A stretch of 64,000 nucleotides of DNA, from assembly GCF_023155275.1 (NCBI RefSeq), contig NZ_JALMUV010000037.1, forward strand, positions 22,394-86,393. The letters are read 5' to 3'. Made by a program: the position numbers and the translations under genes. Position 1 is the stretch's first letter. Each line of letters starts with the position of its first letter. Positions 34,481 through 43,691 of this stretch are shown piece after piece. The notes beneath the pieces were generated by a model that saw nothing but the letters and a program-made list of their open reading frames with translations, was not told where the DNA came from and did no database searches. The stretch is from Streptomyces rhizoryzae. GTDB lineage: Bacteria > Actinomycetota > Actinomycetes > Streptomycetales > Streptomycetaceae.

Positions 34481-34654
34481 ACCGCGTCCTCCCGCTCGTC
34501 TCCCGCGTGCCCGCGCACGTCCGTACGGAACTGCTCGTTCCTGCCCGTTTCCGAGCGTTACCGCTCAAGGCGGGTCCTATCCCTGCCCGGTCCGCCCGGC
34601 CCCATGATCGCGGGTGGCGGCCGGGCGCGCACCGCCGGCGGACCGGTGGTGCGG

Positions 34655-36112
34655 TCAGAACGGGTAGCCGGCCGGGGTGGCGCGGACCGTCGTCCAGCGG
34701 GTCTCGGTGAACGCGTCGAGGTTGGCCGCGCCGCCGAACCGGGAGCCGGTCCCGGAATCGGCCAGTCCGCCGAAGGCCGCCACCGGTTCGTCGTTGACCG
34801 TCTGGTCGTTGATGTGCAGCAGCCCGGTGGGGATCCGGTCGGCCAGCTCCAGGGCGCGGGCCGCGTCGCGGGTGACGATGCCCAGCGCCAGCCCGTAGGC
34901 GGACTCGTTGGCCAGCGCCACCGCCTCGTCGGGGTCCCGGAAGGCCCGCACCGGCGCGACCGGGCCGAACACCTCCTGCCCGTACGCCGGGCTGGCGCCC
35001 AGCGGCCCCGGCCCCCCGGCGGCCGGGCCCGCGTCGGCGAGCACCGTCGGCCGGTAGAACAGCTCCTCGTGGGTGCCGCCGGCCGCGATCCGCACGCCCG
35101 CCGCGGCGCTCTCCCGCACCAGCGCGTCGATCTTCCGCAGCTGCCCGCGGTCGATGACCGGGCCGAGGTGGACCTGCGCGCGGTAGGGGTCCCCGACGGT
35201 CAGCGCGTCCGCCTTCGCCGCCAGCCGCTCCACGTACTCCTCGTAGCGCGAGGCGTGCACCAGGTGCCGGCCGGCCGTCATGCAGACCTGGCCCTGGTGG
35301 AAGAAGGACGCCCAGGCGGCCGTGGACATCGCGGCGTCCAGATCGGCGTCCTCCAGCACCACGAACGCGCTGTTGCCGCCCAGTTCGAGATGGGCCCGCT
35401 TCAGGTGGCGCGCGGCCAGCTCCCCGACGCTGCGGCCGGCCTCGGTCGAGCCGGTGAACGAGATGACCCGCACCCGCGGGTCCGCCACCAGCGCCCGCCC
35501 GGCGTCCGCGCCGCCGGGCAGCACCCGCAGCAGTCCCGCCGGCAGCCCGGCCTCCGCGAACACCGCGGCCACCACGTGCCCGCCGCACACCGCCGTGCGC
35601 GGGTCGGGCTTGAGGACGACGGCGTTGCCCAGCGCCAGGGCCGGCGCCACCGACCGCAGCGCCAGGACCAGCGGGACGTTGAACGGCGCGATCACCCCGA
35701 CCACCCCGGCCGGCAGGCGGCTGGTGAACGACAGCCGCGGCGCGCCCGAGGGCAGCACCTCGCCGAGCGGGCGGTGGGCCAGCGCGGCGGCCTCATAGCA
35801 CTCCTCGGCCGCGGTGCGGATCTCGAAATCGGCCTTGCCCCGGACGCTGCCGGCCTCCCGGACGAGCCACTCGCCGATCTCCGCGGCGTGCCGGTGGATC
35901 AGATCGCCGGCCCGGCGCAGCACCGCGGCCCGCTCGGTGTACGGTCTGCGCGCCCAGTCCCGCTGCGCCGCCGCGGCCGCGGCCGCGGCGTCCGCGACAT
36001 CGGCGGGCGCGGCCAGCGTCAGCTCGCCCAGCACCGCGCCCGTCGCGGGCTCCACCGCCTCGGCCGGACCGCCGCGCAGGGCGCACCAGTCCTTGGGATC
36101 GAGCAGGGCCAT
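34655..36112 (-). CDS. Aldehyde dehydrogenase, benzaldehyde/vanillin dehydrogenase type
   Basis: 485 aa NAD(P)-dependent ALDH. The catalytic Cys lies in HQGQVCMTAGRHLVHAS, the general-base Glu in RAHLELGGNSAFVVL, the Asn in VIAPFNVPL, and the cofactor motif in ISFTGSTEAGRSVG. The QGQVCMTAGRHLVH stretch resembles aromatic aldehyde dehydrogenases. GGAGG precedes ATG 36112. It lies downstream of a thiolase of the PcaF/PaaJ kind in the same orientation, with 297 bp between, which hints at aromatic compound catabolism; the link is inferred. Confidence 0.9.
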   Translation of the reverse strand: MALLDPKDWCALRGGPAEAVEPATGAVLGELTLAAPADVADAAAAAAAAQRDWARRPYTERAAVLRRAGDLIHRHAAEIGEWLVREAGSVRGKADFEIRTAAEECYEAAALAHRPLGEVLPSGAPRLSFTSRLPAGVVGVIAPFNVPLVLALRSVAPALALGNAVVLKPDPRTAVCGGHVVAAVFAEAGLPAGLLRVLPGGADAGRALVADPRVRVISFTGSTEAGRSVGELAARHLKRAHLELGGNSAFVVLEDADLDAAMSTAAWASFFHQGQVCMTAGRHLVHASRYEEYVERLAAKADALTVGDPYRAQVHLGPVIDRGQLRKIDALVRESAAAGVRIAAGGTHEELFYRPTVLADAGPAAGGPGPLGASPAYGQEVFGPVAPVRAFRDPDEAVALANESAYGLALGIVTRDAARALELADRIPTGLLHINDQTVNDEPVAAFGGLADSGTGSRFGGAANLDAFTETRWTTVRATPAGYPF

Positions 36113-36409
36113 CGCGCCAACCTCCGGGAGAACGGGGACAGTTGATTGCTGAACGAGTGTGCCCCACGGCCCCGGCGGCCGCCCGCCGGGGGCCGGCCCG
36201 GGGGCCGGGGGCCGGGGCCCTGTCCTGGAGTACCGGAGTATGTGGAGTGGCGGAGTGCCGGAGGGACGGGGCACCGGAGTGAAGGGGGCATCGCCCGGTG
36301 CGGCGAGAGGGCGTGGGGGCGCCGCCGGACGTGCGGGCGCCGCGGGGCGTACGGGCGCCGCCGGGCGGGTGGGGCGCCGCCCGGCGGACGGGACCGTGCG
36401 GCCCCCTGG
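36113..36409. repeat. GC-rich gap with degenerate GGCGCCGCC repeats
   Basis: About 300 bp between the thiolase and aldehyde dehydrogenase genes. The part from about 36315 to 36395 contains several imperfect copies of CGGGCGCCGCCGG spaced by about 18 bp; another part repeats short CCGGAGT words. No gene or clear promoter is seen. Confidence 0.5.
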
Positions 36410-37618
36410 CTAGCGCTCCAGCACCATCGCCAGGCCCTGGCCGACGCCGATGCACAGGGCGGCCAGCCCGGTGCCCGAGCCGCGGGCGGCGAGCTGGTGG
36501 GCGACCGCGCCGGCCAGCCGGGCCCCGGAGGCGCCCAGCGGGTGCCCGATGGCGATCGCCCCGCCGCGCGGATTGACCACCGAGGGGTCGAGTTCCGGCC
36601 ACTGGGCGAGGCAGCCCAGCGCCTGGGCCGCGAACGCCTCGTTCAGCTCGCAGACCGCCAGGTCGTCGAAGCCGCGCCCGGCCCGGTCCAGCGCCCGGCG
36701 GACCGCCTCGACCGGTCCCAGCCCGAACAGCTGCGGCTCGATACCGGTCACCGCGCTGGCCCGGATCCGGGCCAGCGGCTCGCGCCCGGTGGCCCGCAGC
36801 CCCTCCTCGCCGACCAGGAGCAGCGCCGCGGCGCCGTCGTTGAGCGGGGAGGAGTTGCCGGCGGTGACGGTGCCGCCGGCCGGCCGGAACACCGGCTTCA
36901 GCTTCGACAGCGCCCCGAGGGAGGAGTTCTCCCGGACCGTCTCGTCGCGGAGCAGGTCCACGTCCGGCAGCGGCACCACCTCGCCGGCGTAGGCGCCCGA
37001 CGCCCAGGCCCGGACCGCCTTCTGGTGGCTGGCCAGCGCGAAGACGTCCTGCTGCTCGCGGGTGATGCCGTGCCGGTCGGCGACCAGCTCGGCGCCCTCG
37101 CCCAGCGACACCGTCCACTCCGGCGCCATCCGGGGATTGACCATCCGCCAGCCGAGCGTGGAGGAGAACATCTCCTGGTGGCCCGCGGGGAATGCCCGGT
37201 CCGGCTTGCGCAGCACGTAGGGCGCCCGGCTCATCGACTCCACCCCGCCGGCCACCGCGATCTCCGCGTCGCCGTGCGCGATGGCCCGGGCCGCCTGGAT
37301 GACGGCCTCCAGCCCGGATCCGCACAGCCGGTTGACCGTGACGCCGGGGACGGTCGCCGGCAGCCCCGCGAGCAGCACTGCCATCCGCGCCACGTTGCGG
37401 TTGTCCTCGCCCGCGCCGTTGGCGTCGCCGAAGTACACGTCGTCGATCCGGGCCGGGTCGAGCTCCGGGGTGCGGCCCACCAGGGCGCGCAGCACGTGGG
37501 CGGCGAGGTCGTCGGGGCGGACCCCGGCCAGCGCGCCGCCGTATTTGCCGACCGGTGTCCGTACCGCGTCGACGATGTAGACGTCCCGCAGGGTCGTGCG
37601 CGGGTGGGGCTCGGTCAT
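36410..37618 (-). CDS. Thiolase (acetyl-CoA acetyltransferase / beta-ketoadipyl-CoA thiolase type)
   Basis: 402 aa. Nucleophilic Cys in VNRLCGSGLEAVIQ, His in GGAIAIGHPLGASGARL, and the C-terminal Cys in ALCIGVGQGLAMVLER are intact, as is NSSPLNDGAAALL. The IGVGQGLAMVLER ending and the VRTPVGKYGGALAGVRPDDL start resemble PcaF/PaaJ thiolases, which release succinyl-CoA and acetyl-CoA in aromatic degradation, but no other pca or paa gene is here. ATG 37618 starts two residues before family similarity; GGAC is a weak RBS. Confidence 0.9.
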   Translation of the reverse strand: MTEPHPRTTLRDVYIVDAVRTPVGKYGGALAGVRPDDLAAHVLRALVGRTPELDPARIDDVYFGDANGAGEDNRNVARMAVLLAGLPATVPGVTVNRLCGSGLEAVIQAARAIAHGDAEIAVAGGVESMSRAPYVLRKPDRAFPAGHQEMFSSTLGWRMVNPRMAPEWTVSLGEGAELVADRHGITREQQDVFALASHQKAVRAWASGAYAGEVVPLPDVDLLRDETVRENSSLGALSKLKPVFRPAGGTVTAGNSSPLNDGAAALLLVGEEGLRATGREPLARIRASAVTGIEPQLFGLGPVEAVRRALDRAGRGFDDLAVCELNEAFAAQALGCLAQWPELDPSVVNPRGGAIAIGHPLGASGARLAGAVAHQLAARGSGTGLAALCIGVGQGLAMVLER

Positions 37619-38051
37619 CAGGGTGCGTCCTCGCTGTCGTCGCGGTCCGGCGCCGCTCGCTGCGCGCGCCCTCCCCGCGGTACCGGGCTCGGGGCCGGCG
37701 GCCGGTACGAAGATCGCCGCCCGCCGCCCCGAGTCTTTGCCCGCCACCGCCCGCTGTCAACGGGGTGGCCGGCCACCCCGGACGCCGGAGGGGGCGGCGG
37801 GGGGCCGGGGCGGTGGTGCCGGGGGGACGGCGGGGACAGCGGGGAGGGCGGTGCCGGCGGGGGTGACGGGCGCGCGGGGCGCCGCCGGGGGCGGCGGTGC
37901 CGCTTGCCGTGCCGGGGCCGCCGGGTGTCCGGGGGCCGCCGGATGGCCTGGGGCCGTCGGGTGTTCCGGGGCCGCCGAGTGCCCCGGGGGTGGGGGCCGC
38001 CTTGGCCGGGTCCGGTCCCCGGTCCCGCGCGGCCCCGCCTGTCGCTTGGGG
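37619..38051. other. Low-complexity gap downstream of the DUF4349 gene
   Basis: About 430 bp with extreme GC skew. Four imperfect 18-bp repeats of GGGGCCGCCGGGTGTCC type run from 37914 to 37985. In one reverse frame they would encode Pro/Ala/His repeats resembling a continuation of the DUF4349 low-complexity tail. I see no independent gene. Confidence 0.5.
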
Positions 38052-39341
38052 TTACCGCGTCCCGGTCTGCCTGCTTGCCGGGTCCGGTTCGCCGGTGCCG
38101 TCCACGCCGCGTGTCGCGTCGGGCTTGCCCGTTGCGTGCACCCCGTCCGTGGGGTCCGGCCGGTCTGTCGCTTCCGGTTCGCCGGTGCCGTCCACGCCGC
38201 CTGTCGCGCCGGGCTTGCCCGTCGCGTCCCATCCGTCCGTGGGGCCCGGCCTGTCCGTCCCCTCCAGTCCGCCGGTGCCGTCGAGCCCGCCTGTCGCTCC
38301 CGGCCCGCCCGCCCCCTCCACTCCGCGCGTGCCGCCCGGCTCGCCGGCGACGCCCAGCCCACCGGCACTACCCGGCCCCCCGACGCCCCCGGACCCCCCG
38401 CCGCCCGGTGGCCGCCGTCGGTGGCGAAGCGGGCTTGTGGGGAAGCGGCCGCGGGTCGTTCGCCACAGGGCGTGGAGGGCCGCGCCGGTGAGGGCGAAGG
38501 GGAGGAGCGCGGCGAGGGCCACCAGGACCCAGCGGGCCGCCCCGGTGAAGGTGTGCCAGGCGTCCCGGAGGGCGTCGCCGAACGAGGCGCCGCTGCCGGG
38601 GGAGGGGTCCTCGACGGCGCCGGGCCGGCGCAGCAGCAGGGTGACGGTGGCCGCGCCGGTGCGGTCCTTCAGGGACGCCAGCTGGGCCTCCAGGGACTCC
38701 AGGTTCGCCTCCCGGGTGCTCAGTTCCGACTCCAGGGCGGTGATGTCGGCGATCGAGGACGCCCGGTCCATCAGCGCCCGGATCCGGTCGACGCTCGCCC
38801 GCTGGGACTTCACCCGGCTGTCGGTGTCCACCACCTGGTCGGTGACGTCCCTGGCCGACACCTCGCGGGCGAGCACCGTGCCGAGCCCGGACAGCCGCGC
38901 CAGCAGCGCGTCGTACCGCTCCGGCGGCACCCGCAGCACCAGCTTCGACCGGTCCCGGCCGTCCGGGTCCCGGTCGGTGGTCTCCTCGGCCGCGTAACCG
39001 CCCGCGTCCGCCGCGGCGCTCCGGGCCCGGGCGAGCGCCCCGGCCACGTCGCCGGTCCGCACGGTGAGCGTCGCGGTCCGCACGACCTGCGCCGCCTTCG
39101 CCCGTACGCCGGCCGGCGCACCGGCTCCCCGGCCCGCCGCGCCCTGCCGGGCGCCGCCCGGCTGCTGCGGCGCGGCGGCGCCCCCGCCCGGTCCGGCCGC
39201 CGCGTCGGCCGCGGCGGTCGGACCGCTCGCCGCCGAGGTGCAGCCGGCCGCCGCCAGCGACACCACCAGCAGCACCGCCGCCCCACCGGCCCGCCGCGCC
39301 CCCGGCGTCCGCCTGCCGCGCCGTCCCCGTGTTCCCCGCAT
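38052..39341 (-). CDS. DUF4349 lipoprotein with transmembrane segment and repetitive tail
   Basis: 429 aa. A basic N-terminus and lipobox (VVSLAAAGC) suggest lipid anchoring. After an Ala/Gly/Pro linker, DUF4349 covers about 75-255: VVRTATLTVRTGDVAGALARARSAAADAGGY, KLVLRVPPERYDALLARLSGLG, then a coiled-coil (SSIADITALESELSTREANLESLEAQLASLKDRTGAATVTL). A transmembrane helix WVLVALAALLPFALTGAAL precedes an Arg-rich stretch. The last about 105 residues are low complexity with a 30-residue unit repeated (DNA 38076-38165 and 38166-38255). ATG 39341 is the start before the signal sequence. Function unknown; DUF4349 proteins are envelope-associated. Confidence 0.85.
   Translation of the reverse strand: MRGTRGRRGRRTPGARRAGGAAVLLVVSLAAAGCTSAASGPTAAADAAAGPGGGAAAPQQPGGARQGAAGRGAGAPAGVRAKAAQVVRTATLTVRTGDVAGALARARSAAADAGGYAAEETTDRDPDGRDRSKLVLRVPPERYDALLARLSGLGTVLAREVSARDVTDQVVDTDSRVKSQRASVDRIRALMDRASSIADITALESELSTREANLESLEAQLASLKDRTGAATVTLLLRRPGAVEDPSPGSGASFGDALRDAWHTFTGAARWVLVALAALLPFALTGAALHALWRTTRGRFPTSPLRHRRRPPGGGGSGGVGGPGSAGGLGVAGEPGGTRGVEGAGGPGATGGLDGTGGLEGTDRPGPTDGWDATGKPGATGGVDGTGEPEATDRPDPTDGVHATGKPDATRGVDGTGEPDPASRQTGTR
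38076..38255 (-). repeat. Two 90-bp tandem units in the DUF4349 tail
   Basis: Each unit encodes about 30 residues starting DRPxPTDG and ending VDGTGEP, and the two copies are clearly related at DNA level. A more degenerate Gly-rich third unit precedes them. Such tails usually vary in copy number between strains. Confidence 0.75.
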
Positions 39342-39550
39342 GTCCGGTGGTCCCCTTCCGTAGGCGGCCGCCGGGCGGCGGCGGTACGGGCCGCCGGTCC
39401 CCAACAGGCCGGAGTCCGCTGCCTCTTGGACGGGGCCGCCCGGCCGGCGGTTGCCGCCGCGGGGTCTCGAAGCGGTCACGGCCGAACGGCCCGGTCCGGC
39501 GGGCCGGACCGCCCCGGGGGCGTCCGCACCCGCTCTGAGACAGTGGACCC

Positions 39551-41005
39551 ATGAGCACAGCGCACACCGGTACGGGCCCGGAGCCCGGTCATGTCGTGGT
39601 CATCGGCGGCGGGATCGCGGGGCTGGCCGCCGCGCACCGGCTGCTGGCGGGCGGCGCCCGGGTGACCCTCCTGGAGTCCTCGGGACGGCTCGGCGGCAAG
39701 CTGCTGGCCGGCGACATCGCGGGCGTACCGGTCGACCTCGGCGCCGAGTCGATGCTGGCCCGGCGGCCGGAGGCGGTGGAGCTGGCGCGCGCCGTGGGCC
39801 TGGGCGAGCGGCTCCAGCCGCCCGGCACCGCCACCGCCTCCCTGTGGACCCGCGGGGCGCTGCGCCCGATGCCCAAGGGCCATGTGATGGGCGTCCCCGG
39901 CGACCTCGGGCCGCTCGCCGCCTCCGGGGTGCTCTCCCCCGAGGGCCTGGCGCGGATCGAGCAGGACCGGACGCTGCCGGCCACCGAGGCCGGCGACGAC
40001 GTCGGGGTCGGCGCGTACGTCGCGGCCCGGCTCGGCCGCGAGGTCGTCGACCGGCTCGTCGAACCGCTGCTCGGCGGGGTCTACGCCGGTGACGCGTACC
40101 GCATCTCGATGCGGGCGGCCGTCCCGCAGCTGTTCGAGGCCGCGCGGCGCGGCGGTTCGCTGATCGAGGGCGTCCGCGCCCTCCAGGAGCGCACCGCGGC
40201 CACCGTCCCCGGGGGTCCGGCCGCCACCGGCCCGGTCTTCATGGGCCTCGCCGGCGGTATCGGCACCCTGCCCGGCGCGGTCGCCGACGCCGTACGGCGC
40301 TCCGGCGGCGAGATCCTGCTGCACACCCCGGTGCACGAGCTGGCCCCGGCCGGCGGCGGCTGGCGGGTGCGGGCCGGCGACCGGTGGCTCACCGCCGACG
40401 CGGTGGTCCTGGCGGTGCCCGCGCCCGCCGCGGCCGGCCTGCTCCGCACCGGCGCGCCGGCCGCCGCCGGTGTGCTGGACGCCGTCGAGTACGCCTCGAT
40501 GGCCCTGGTCACCATGGCCTTCCGCCGCGCCGACCTGCCCGCCGTCCCCGGTGGCAGCGGCTTCCTGGTGCCGCCGGTCGACGGCCGCCGGATCAAGGCG
40601 TCCACCTTCGCCAGCCACAAGTGGAACTGGATCGCCGAGGCCGGCCCGGACCTCTTCGTGCTGCGCACCTCCCTGGGCCGCTACGGAGACGACGCCGACC
40701 TGGCGCGGGACGACGCCGACCTGGTCGCCCTCTCCCGCACCGACCTCGGCGAGGCCGTCGGCCTGACCGCCCGCCCGGTGGCCGCCACGGTCACCCGCTG
40801 GGACGCCGGGCTGCCCCAGTACACCGTCGGCCACGTGGACCGGGTGGCCCGGATCCGCGCGGCGGTCGCCGGCCTGCCCGCCCCGCTGCGGGTCTGCGGG
40901 GCGCTCTACGACGGCGTGGGCATCCCGGCCTGCGTCGGGTCGGCCCGGCAGGCCGCCGACGAGGTGCTCGGGACCCTGGCGGCGGGTTCCTCGGGGGGCG
41001 AGTGA
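39551..41005 (+). CDS. hemG: Coproporphyrinogen III / protoporphyrinogen oxidase
   Basis: 484 aa FAD enzyme of the HemY/CgoX family. The dinucleotide motif is VVVIGGGIAGLAAAHRLLAGGARVTLLE, with GRLGGKLLAG, DLGAESMLARRPEA and the C-terminal FAD contact region LRVCGALYDGVGIPACVGSARQAADEVL. In actinobacteria this enzyme oxidises coproporphyrinogen III to coproporphyrin III rather than acting on protoporphyrinogen. The next gene is the coproheme decarboxylase HemQ, supporting that pathway. Annotated variously as hemG, hemY or cgoX. Confidence 0.94.
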   Translation: MSTAHTGTGPEPGHVVVIGGGIAGLAAAHRLLAGGARVTLLESSGRLGGKLLAGDIAGVPVDLGAESMLARRPEAVELARAVGLGERLQPPGTATASLWTRGALRPMPKGHVMGVPGDLGPLAASGVLSPEGLARIEQDRTLPATEAGDDVGVGAYVAARLGREVVDRLVEPLLGGVYAGDAYRISMRAAVPQLFEAARRGGSLIEGVRALQERTAATVPGGPAATGPVFMGLAGGIGTLPGAVADAVRRSGGEILLHTPVHELAPAGGGWRVRAGDRWLTADAVVLAVPAPAAAGLLRTGAPAAAGVLDAVEYASMALVTMAFRRADLPAVPGGSGFLVPPVDGRRIKASTFASHKWNWIAEAGPDLFVLRTSLGRYGDDADLARDDADLVALSRTDLGEAVGLTARPVAATVTRWDAGLPQYTVGHVDRVARIRAAVAGLPAPLRVCGALYDGVGIPACVGSARQAADEVLGTLAAGSSGGE

Positions 41006-41007
41006 GA

Positions 41008-41745
41008 ATGGAAGGCATGACAGACGCTTCCGCCCCCGCCCCCGACAAGATCCCCCACGCCGGCAAGAAGGCCAAGGACCTCAACGAGGTCATCCGCTAC
41101 ACCCTCTGGTCGGTCTTCAAGCTGCGCGACGTGCTGCCCGAGGACCGGGCCGGCTACGCCGACGAGGTCGAGGAGCTGTTCGAGCAGCTCGCCGCCAAGG
41201 ACGTGGTGGTCCGCGGCACGTACGACGTCTCCGGGCTGCGTGCCGACGCCGACGTCATGATCTGGTGGCACTCGGAGAGCTCCGACGCGCTCCAGGAGGC
41301 GTACAACCGCTTCCGCCGCACCCGCCTGGGCCGCGCGCTGGAGCCGGTCTGGTCGAACATGGCGCTGCACCGCCCCGCGGAGTTCAACAAGTCGCACATC
41401 CCGGCCTTCCTCGCCGACGAGCGGGCCCGCGACTACGTGAGCGTCTACCCCTTCGTCCGCTCCTACGAGTGGTACCTCCTCCCCGACGAGGACCGCCGCC
41501 GGATGCTCGCCGACCACGGCAAGATGGCCCGCGGCTTCCCCGACGTCCGCGCCAACACCGTCCCCTCGTTCTCGCTCGGCGACTACGAGTGGATCCTGGC
41601 CTTCGAGGCCGACGACCTCTACCGGATCGTCGACCTGATGCGCCACCTGCGCGGCTCCGAGGCGCGCCGGCACGTCCGCGAGGAGATCCCCTTCTACACC
41701 GGCCGCCGCAAGCCGGTGTCCGAGCTGGTCGCCGGCCTGGCCTGA
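41008..41745 (+). CDS. hemQ: Coproheme decarboxylase (chlorite-dismutase family)
   Basis: 245 aa from the chosen ATG. It converts coproheme to heme b, the last step of the coproporphyrin-dependent route. Family features include NEVIRYTLWSVFKLRD, VVRGTYDVSGLRADADVMIWWHSES, SVYPFVRSYEWYLLPDEDRRR (with the Tyr region used in catalysis) and the proximal heme-ligand His in MLADHGKMARGFPDV. It lies 2 bp after hemG. ATG 41008 is preferred over 41017 because the purine-rich GGGGGGCGAG lies at a workable distance only for the former; the second ATG has GGAAGG almost touching it. Confidence 0.94.
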   Translation: MEGMTDASAPAPDKIPHAGKKAKDLNEVIRYTLWSVFKLRDVLPEDRAGYADEVEELFEQLAAKDVVVRGTYDVSGLRADADVMIWWHSESSDALQEAYNRFRRTRLGRALEPVWSNMALHRPAEFNKSHIPAFLADERARDYVSVYPFVRSYEWYLLPDEDRRRMLADHGKMARGFPDVRANTVPSFSLGDYEWILAFEADDLYRIVDLMRHLRGSEARRHVREEIPFYTGRRKPVSELVAGLA

Positions 41746-41761
41746 CGGCCTCGACGGCAGA

Positions 41762-41795
41762 CGGACGGGCCGCCCCGCGGGGGACGGCCCGTCCG
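41762..41795. terminator. Bidirectional terminator between hemQ and the TAP-type hydrolase
   Basis: CGGACGGGCCG pairs perfectly with CGGCCCGTCCG and the loop region CCCCGCGGGG can extend the stem. It lies between two convergent stops. Confidence 0.85.
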
Positions 41796-41819
41796 CTGTG
41801 TGCCCGGGAGGGGGCGGGC

Positions 41820-43547
41820 CTACCGCCCGCGCATCTCCTTCATCCCCTTCACCGGCTGCACCAGCGCCTGCCGGGCCCGCTGCGGCGACTGCCCCGGCAC
41901 CGGCTCGGCCCGCGGGCCGCAGTACATCCGGTGCCCGGGGACCTTCCCGTGCAGCAGGTACGCCTCGACGTAGGTGTTCACACAGGCGTTGTCGCCGAGC
42001 GCGATGCCGTGCGTGCCCGCGCCCCGCTCGGTGACCAGCGCCGACCCGGGCAGCCGCCGCTGGAGCTCCAGCGCCCCCGGGTACGGCGTGGCCGCGTCCC
42101 GCTCGGCGGCCAGCAGCAGGACGGGCGGCAGCGCGCCGGGCTCGGTGCGGATGTCGAGGGGGCCGCGCTGGCCGTGCAGCGCGTCGTCCAGGTCGGTGGC
42201 GGCGGCGTGCCGGGAGGCGTCCGCCAGCGCACCGGCGGCCGGCGCGCCCCCGGCGGCCCGGTGGGCGGTGTGCCGGACCGCCTCGTCCAGCCCGGCCGCC
42301 GCGGACTCCCGGCGGTCCGGCCAGAACGCGCACGGCAGGTTCATCCAGACGTTGTCCCAGGTCTCGAACGGCGCGGTGCGGGCGATCTCGGTGTTGTCCC
42401 GGTCCCAGACCCGCCAACTGCGCGGCCAGGCCGCGTCGTTGCACTCCACCGCGGTGTAGACGGCGTTGGCGTTCTCCTCGGCCCGGCCGTCGCCGGTGGG
42501 CATGGCCTGGGCGATCAGCGGCCGGGCGTCGCCGCGGCGGAACTTCGCCAGCGCCTCGGCGCGCATCGGCCAGAACGCGTCGTTGTAGCCGGTCTTCAGG
42601 AACGCCGACTGGAGTTGCCCGGGGCCGATCCGGCCGTTGACCGGCTTGCGGCGCACCTGCTCCAGCGCGCGGTCGTACGCCCGCTGCACCTCCTCCGCGG
42701 TGGTCCCCAGGCGGTAGGTGTCGTGGTGCTTGGCGACCCAGCGCAGCCAGTCGCGCCAGCGGCGCTCGAAGGCGACGCTCTGGTCGAGGTTGTTGCGGTA
42801 CCAGATCTGCTTCGGCTCGGGGTTGACCACGCTGTCGAAGATCATCCGGCGGACGTGGCCGGGGAACAGCGTCGCGTACACCGCACCGAAGTACGTCCCG
42901 TAGGACGCGCCCATGAACGTCAGCTTCTTCTCGCCGAGCGCGGCCCGCAGCATGTCCAGGTCGCGGGCGTTGTTGACCGAGTTGTAGAACGGCAGGTCGG
43001 CGCCGGCCCGCTGGGCGCAGCCGCGCGCGTACGCCCTGGCCTCCGCCACCTTCTGCCGCTTGAAGGCGGCGCTGGGGTGGCGCGGGCTGTCGGTGGGCGC
43101 CTTGGCGAACTTCTCGGGGTCCTGGCAGGACAGCGGCGCGCTGCGGCCCACCCCGCGCGGGGCGTAGCCGACGAAGTCGTAGGCGCGGGCGGTGCGGCGC
43201 CAGGTCGGCAGCGTCCCGTAGAGCGGGAACTGCATGCTGGAGGCGCCGGGGCCGCCGGGGTTGAAGACCAGCGCGCCCTGCCGCTCGCCGGGCGCGGTGG
43301 CCCGGACCCGGCTCACCGTCAGCTTGATCTGCTTGCCGTGGGGGCGCGCGTAGTCGAGGGGGACGGTGAGGGCGGCGCACTCGACGGTGGCCGGGAGGTG
43401 TTCCACGGCCGCGCACCGGCCGAAGCTGAGGGGGTGGACGGGGGCGGGCGGCGCCGCCGGGTCCCGCACGGCACCGCCGGCCGGTGCGGAGGCCAGGCCG
43501 GACAGGACCAGCGACCCGAGGGCGCCGTACAACGCAAGTGCTCTCAC
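41820..43547 (-). CDS. Secreted alpha/beta hydrolase, tripeptidyl aminopeptidase (TAP) family
   Basis: 575 aa. A signal peptide occupies about residues 1-28 (VRALALYGALGSLVLSGLASAPAGG). The alpha/beta hydrolase core has LVFNPGGPGASSM for the oxyanion region, FVGYAPRGVGRSAPLSC, the nucleophile Ser in FMGASYGTYFGAVYA, the Asp in LLLAAERDAATPYPGA and the His in GAGTHGIALGD. The C-terminal TAP-like domain carries two Cys regions (DNACVNTYVEAYL, MYCGPRAEP). Family members remove tripeptides from protein N-termini outside the cell. GTG 43547 follows GAAGGGACGG. Confidence 0.92.
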   Translation of the reverse strand: MRALALYGALGSLVLSGLASAPAGGAVRDPAAPPAPVHPLSFGRCAAVEHLPATVECAALTVPLDYARPHGKQIKLTVSRVRATAPGERQGALVFNPGGPGASSMQFPLYGTLPTWRRTARAYDFVGYAPRGVGRSAPLSCQDPEKFAKAPTDSPRHPSAAFKRQKVAEARAYARGCAQRAGADLPFYNSVNNARDLDMLRAALGEKKLTFMGASYGTYFGAVYATLFPGHVRRMIFDSVVNPEPKQIWYRNNLDQSVAFERRWRDWLRWVAKHHDTYRLGTTAEEVQRAYDRALEQVRRKPVNGRIGPGQLQSAFLKTGYNDAFWPMRAEALAKFRRGDARPLIAQAMPTGDGRAEENANAVYTAVECNDAAWPRSWRVWDRDNTEIARTAPFETWDNVWMNLPCAFWPDRRESAAAGLDEAVRHTAHRAAGGAPAAGALADASRHAAATDLDDALHGQRGPLDIRTEPGALPPVLLLAAERDAATPYPGALELQRRLPGSALVTERGAGTHGIALGDNACVNTYVEAYLLHGKVPGHRMYCGPRAEPVPGQSPQRARQALVQPVKGMKEMRGR

Positions 43548-43691
43548 GAGCCGTCCCTTCGTATGGTGCGTGGTGCGCGGTGCGCCGGCCCCCGTTCGGG
43601 GCGCGCTGCACTGGGCCGCACGGTGGGCATACAAAAGGGATAGTTGGGCCGATTGGTGGCGAAGTAAAGCACCGGGCGGCGGTGTCGGACG

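Noticed and set aside
37618..38368. Reverse frames rich in Arg/Pro/Ala downstream of the DUF4349 gene
   Set aside because: Products of 18-bp repeats, without start signals; retained only as a possible frame-shifted tail of the upstream gene.
36146..38491. 781-aa forward frame opposite the thiolase gene
   Set aside because: Antisense shadow; the thiolase on the reverse strand has both catalytic Cys and the His.
36410..39341. Aromatic degradation (pca/paa) gene cluster
   Set aside because: A thiolase and an aldehyde dehydrogenase are present, but no ring-cleavage, CoA-transferase or regulator genes accompany them.
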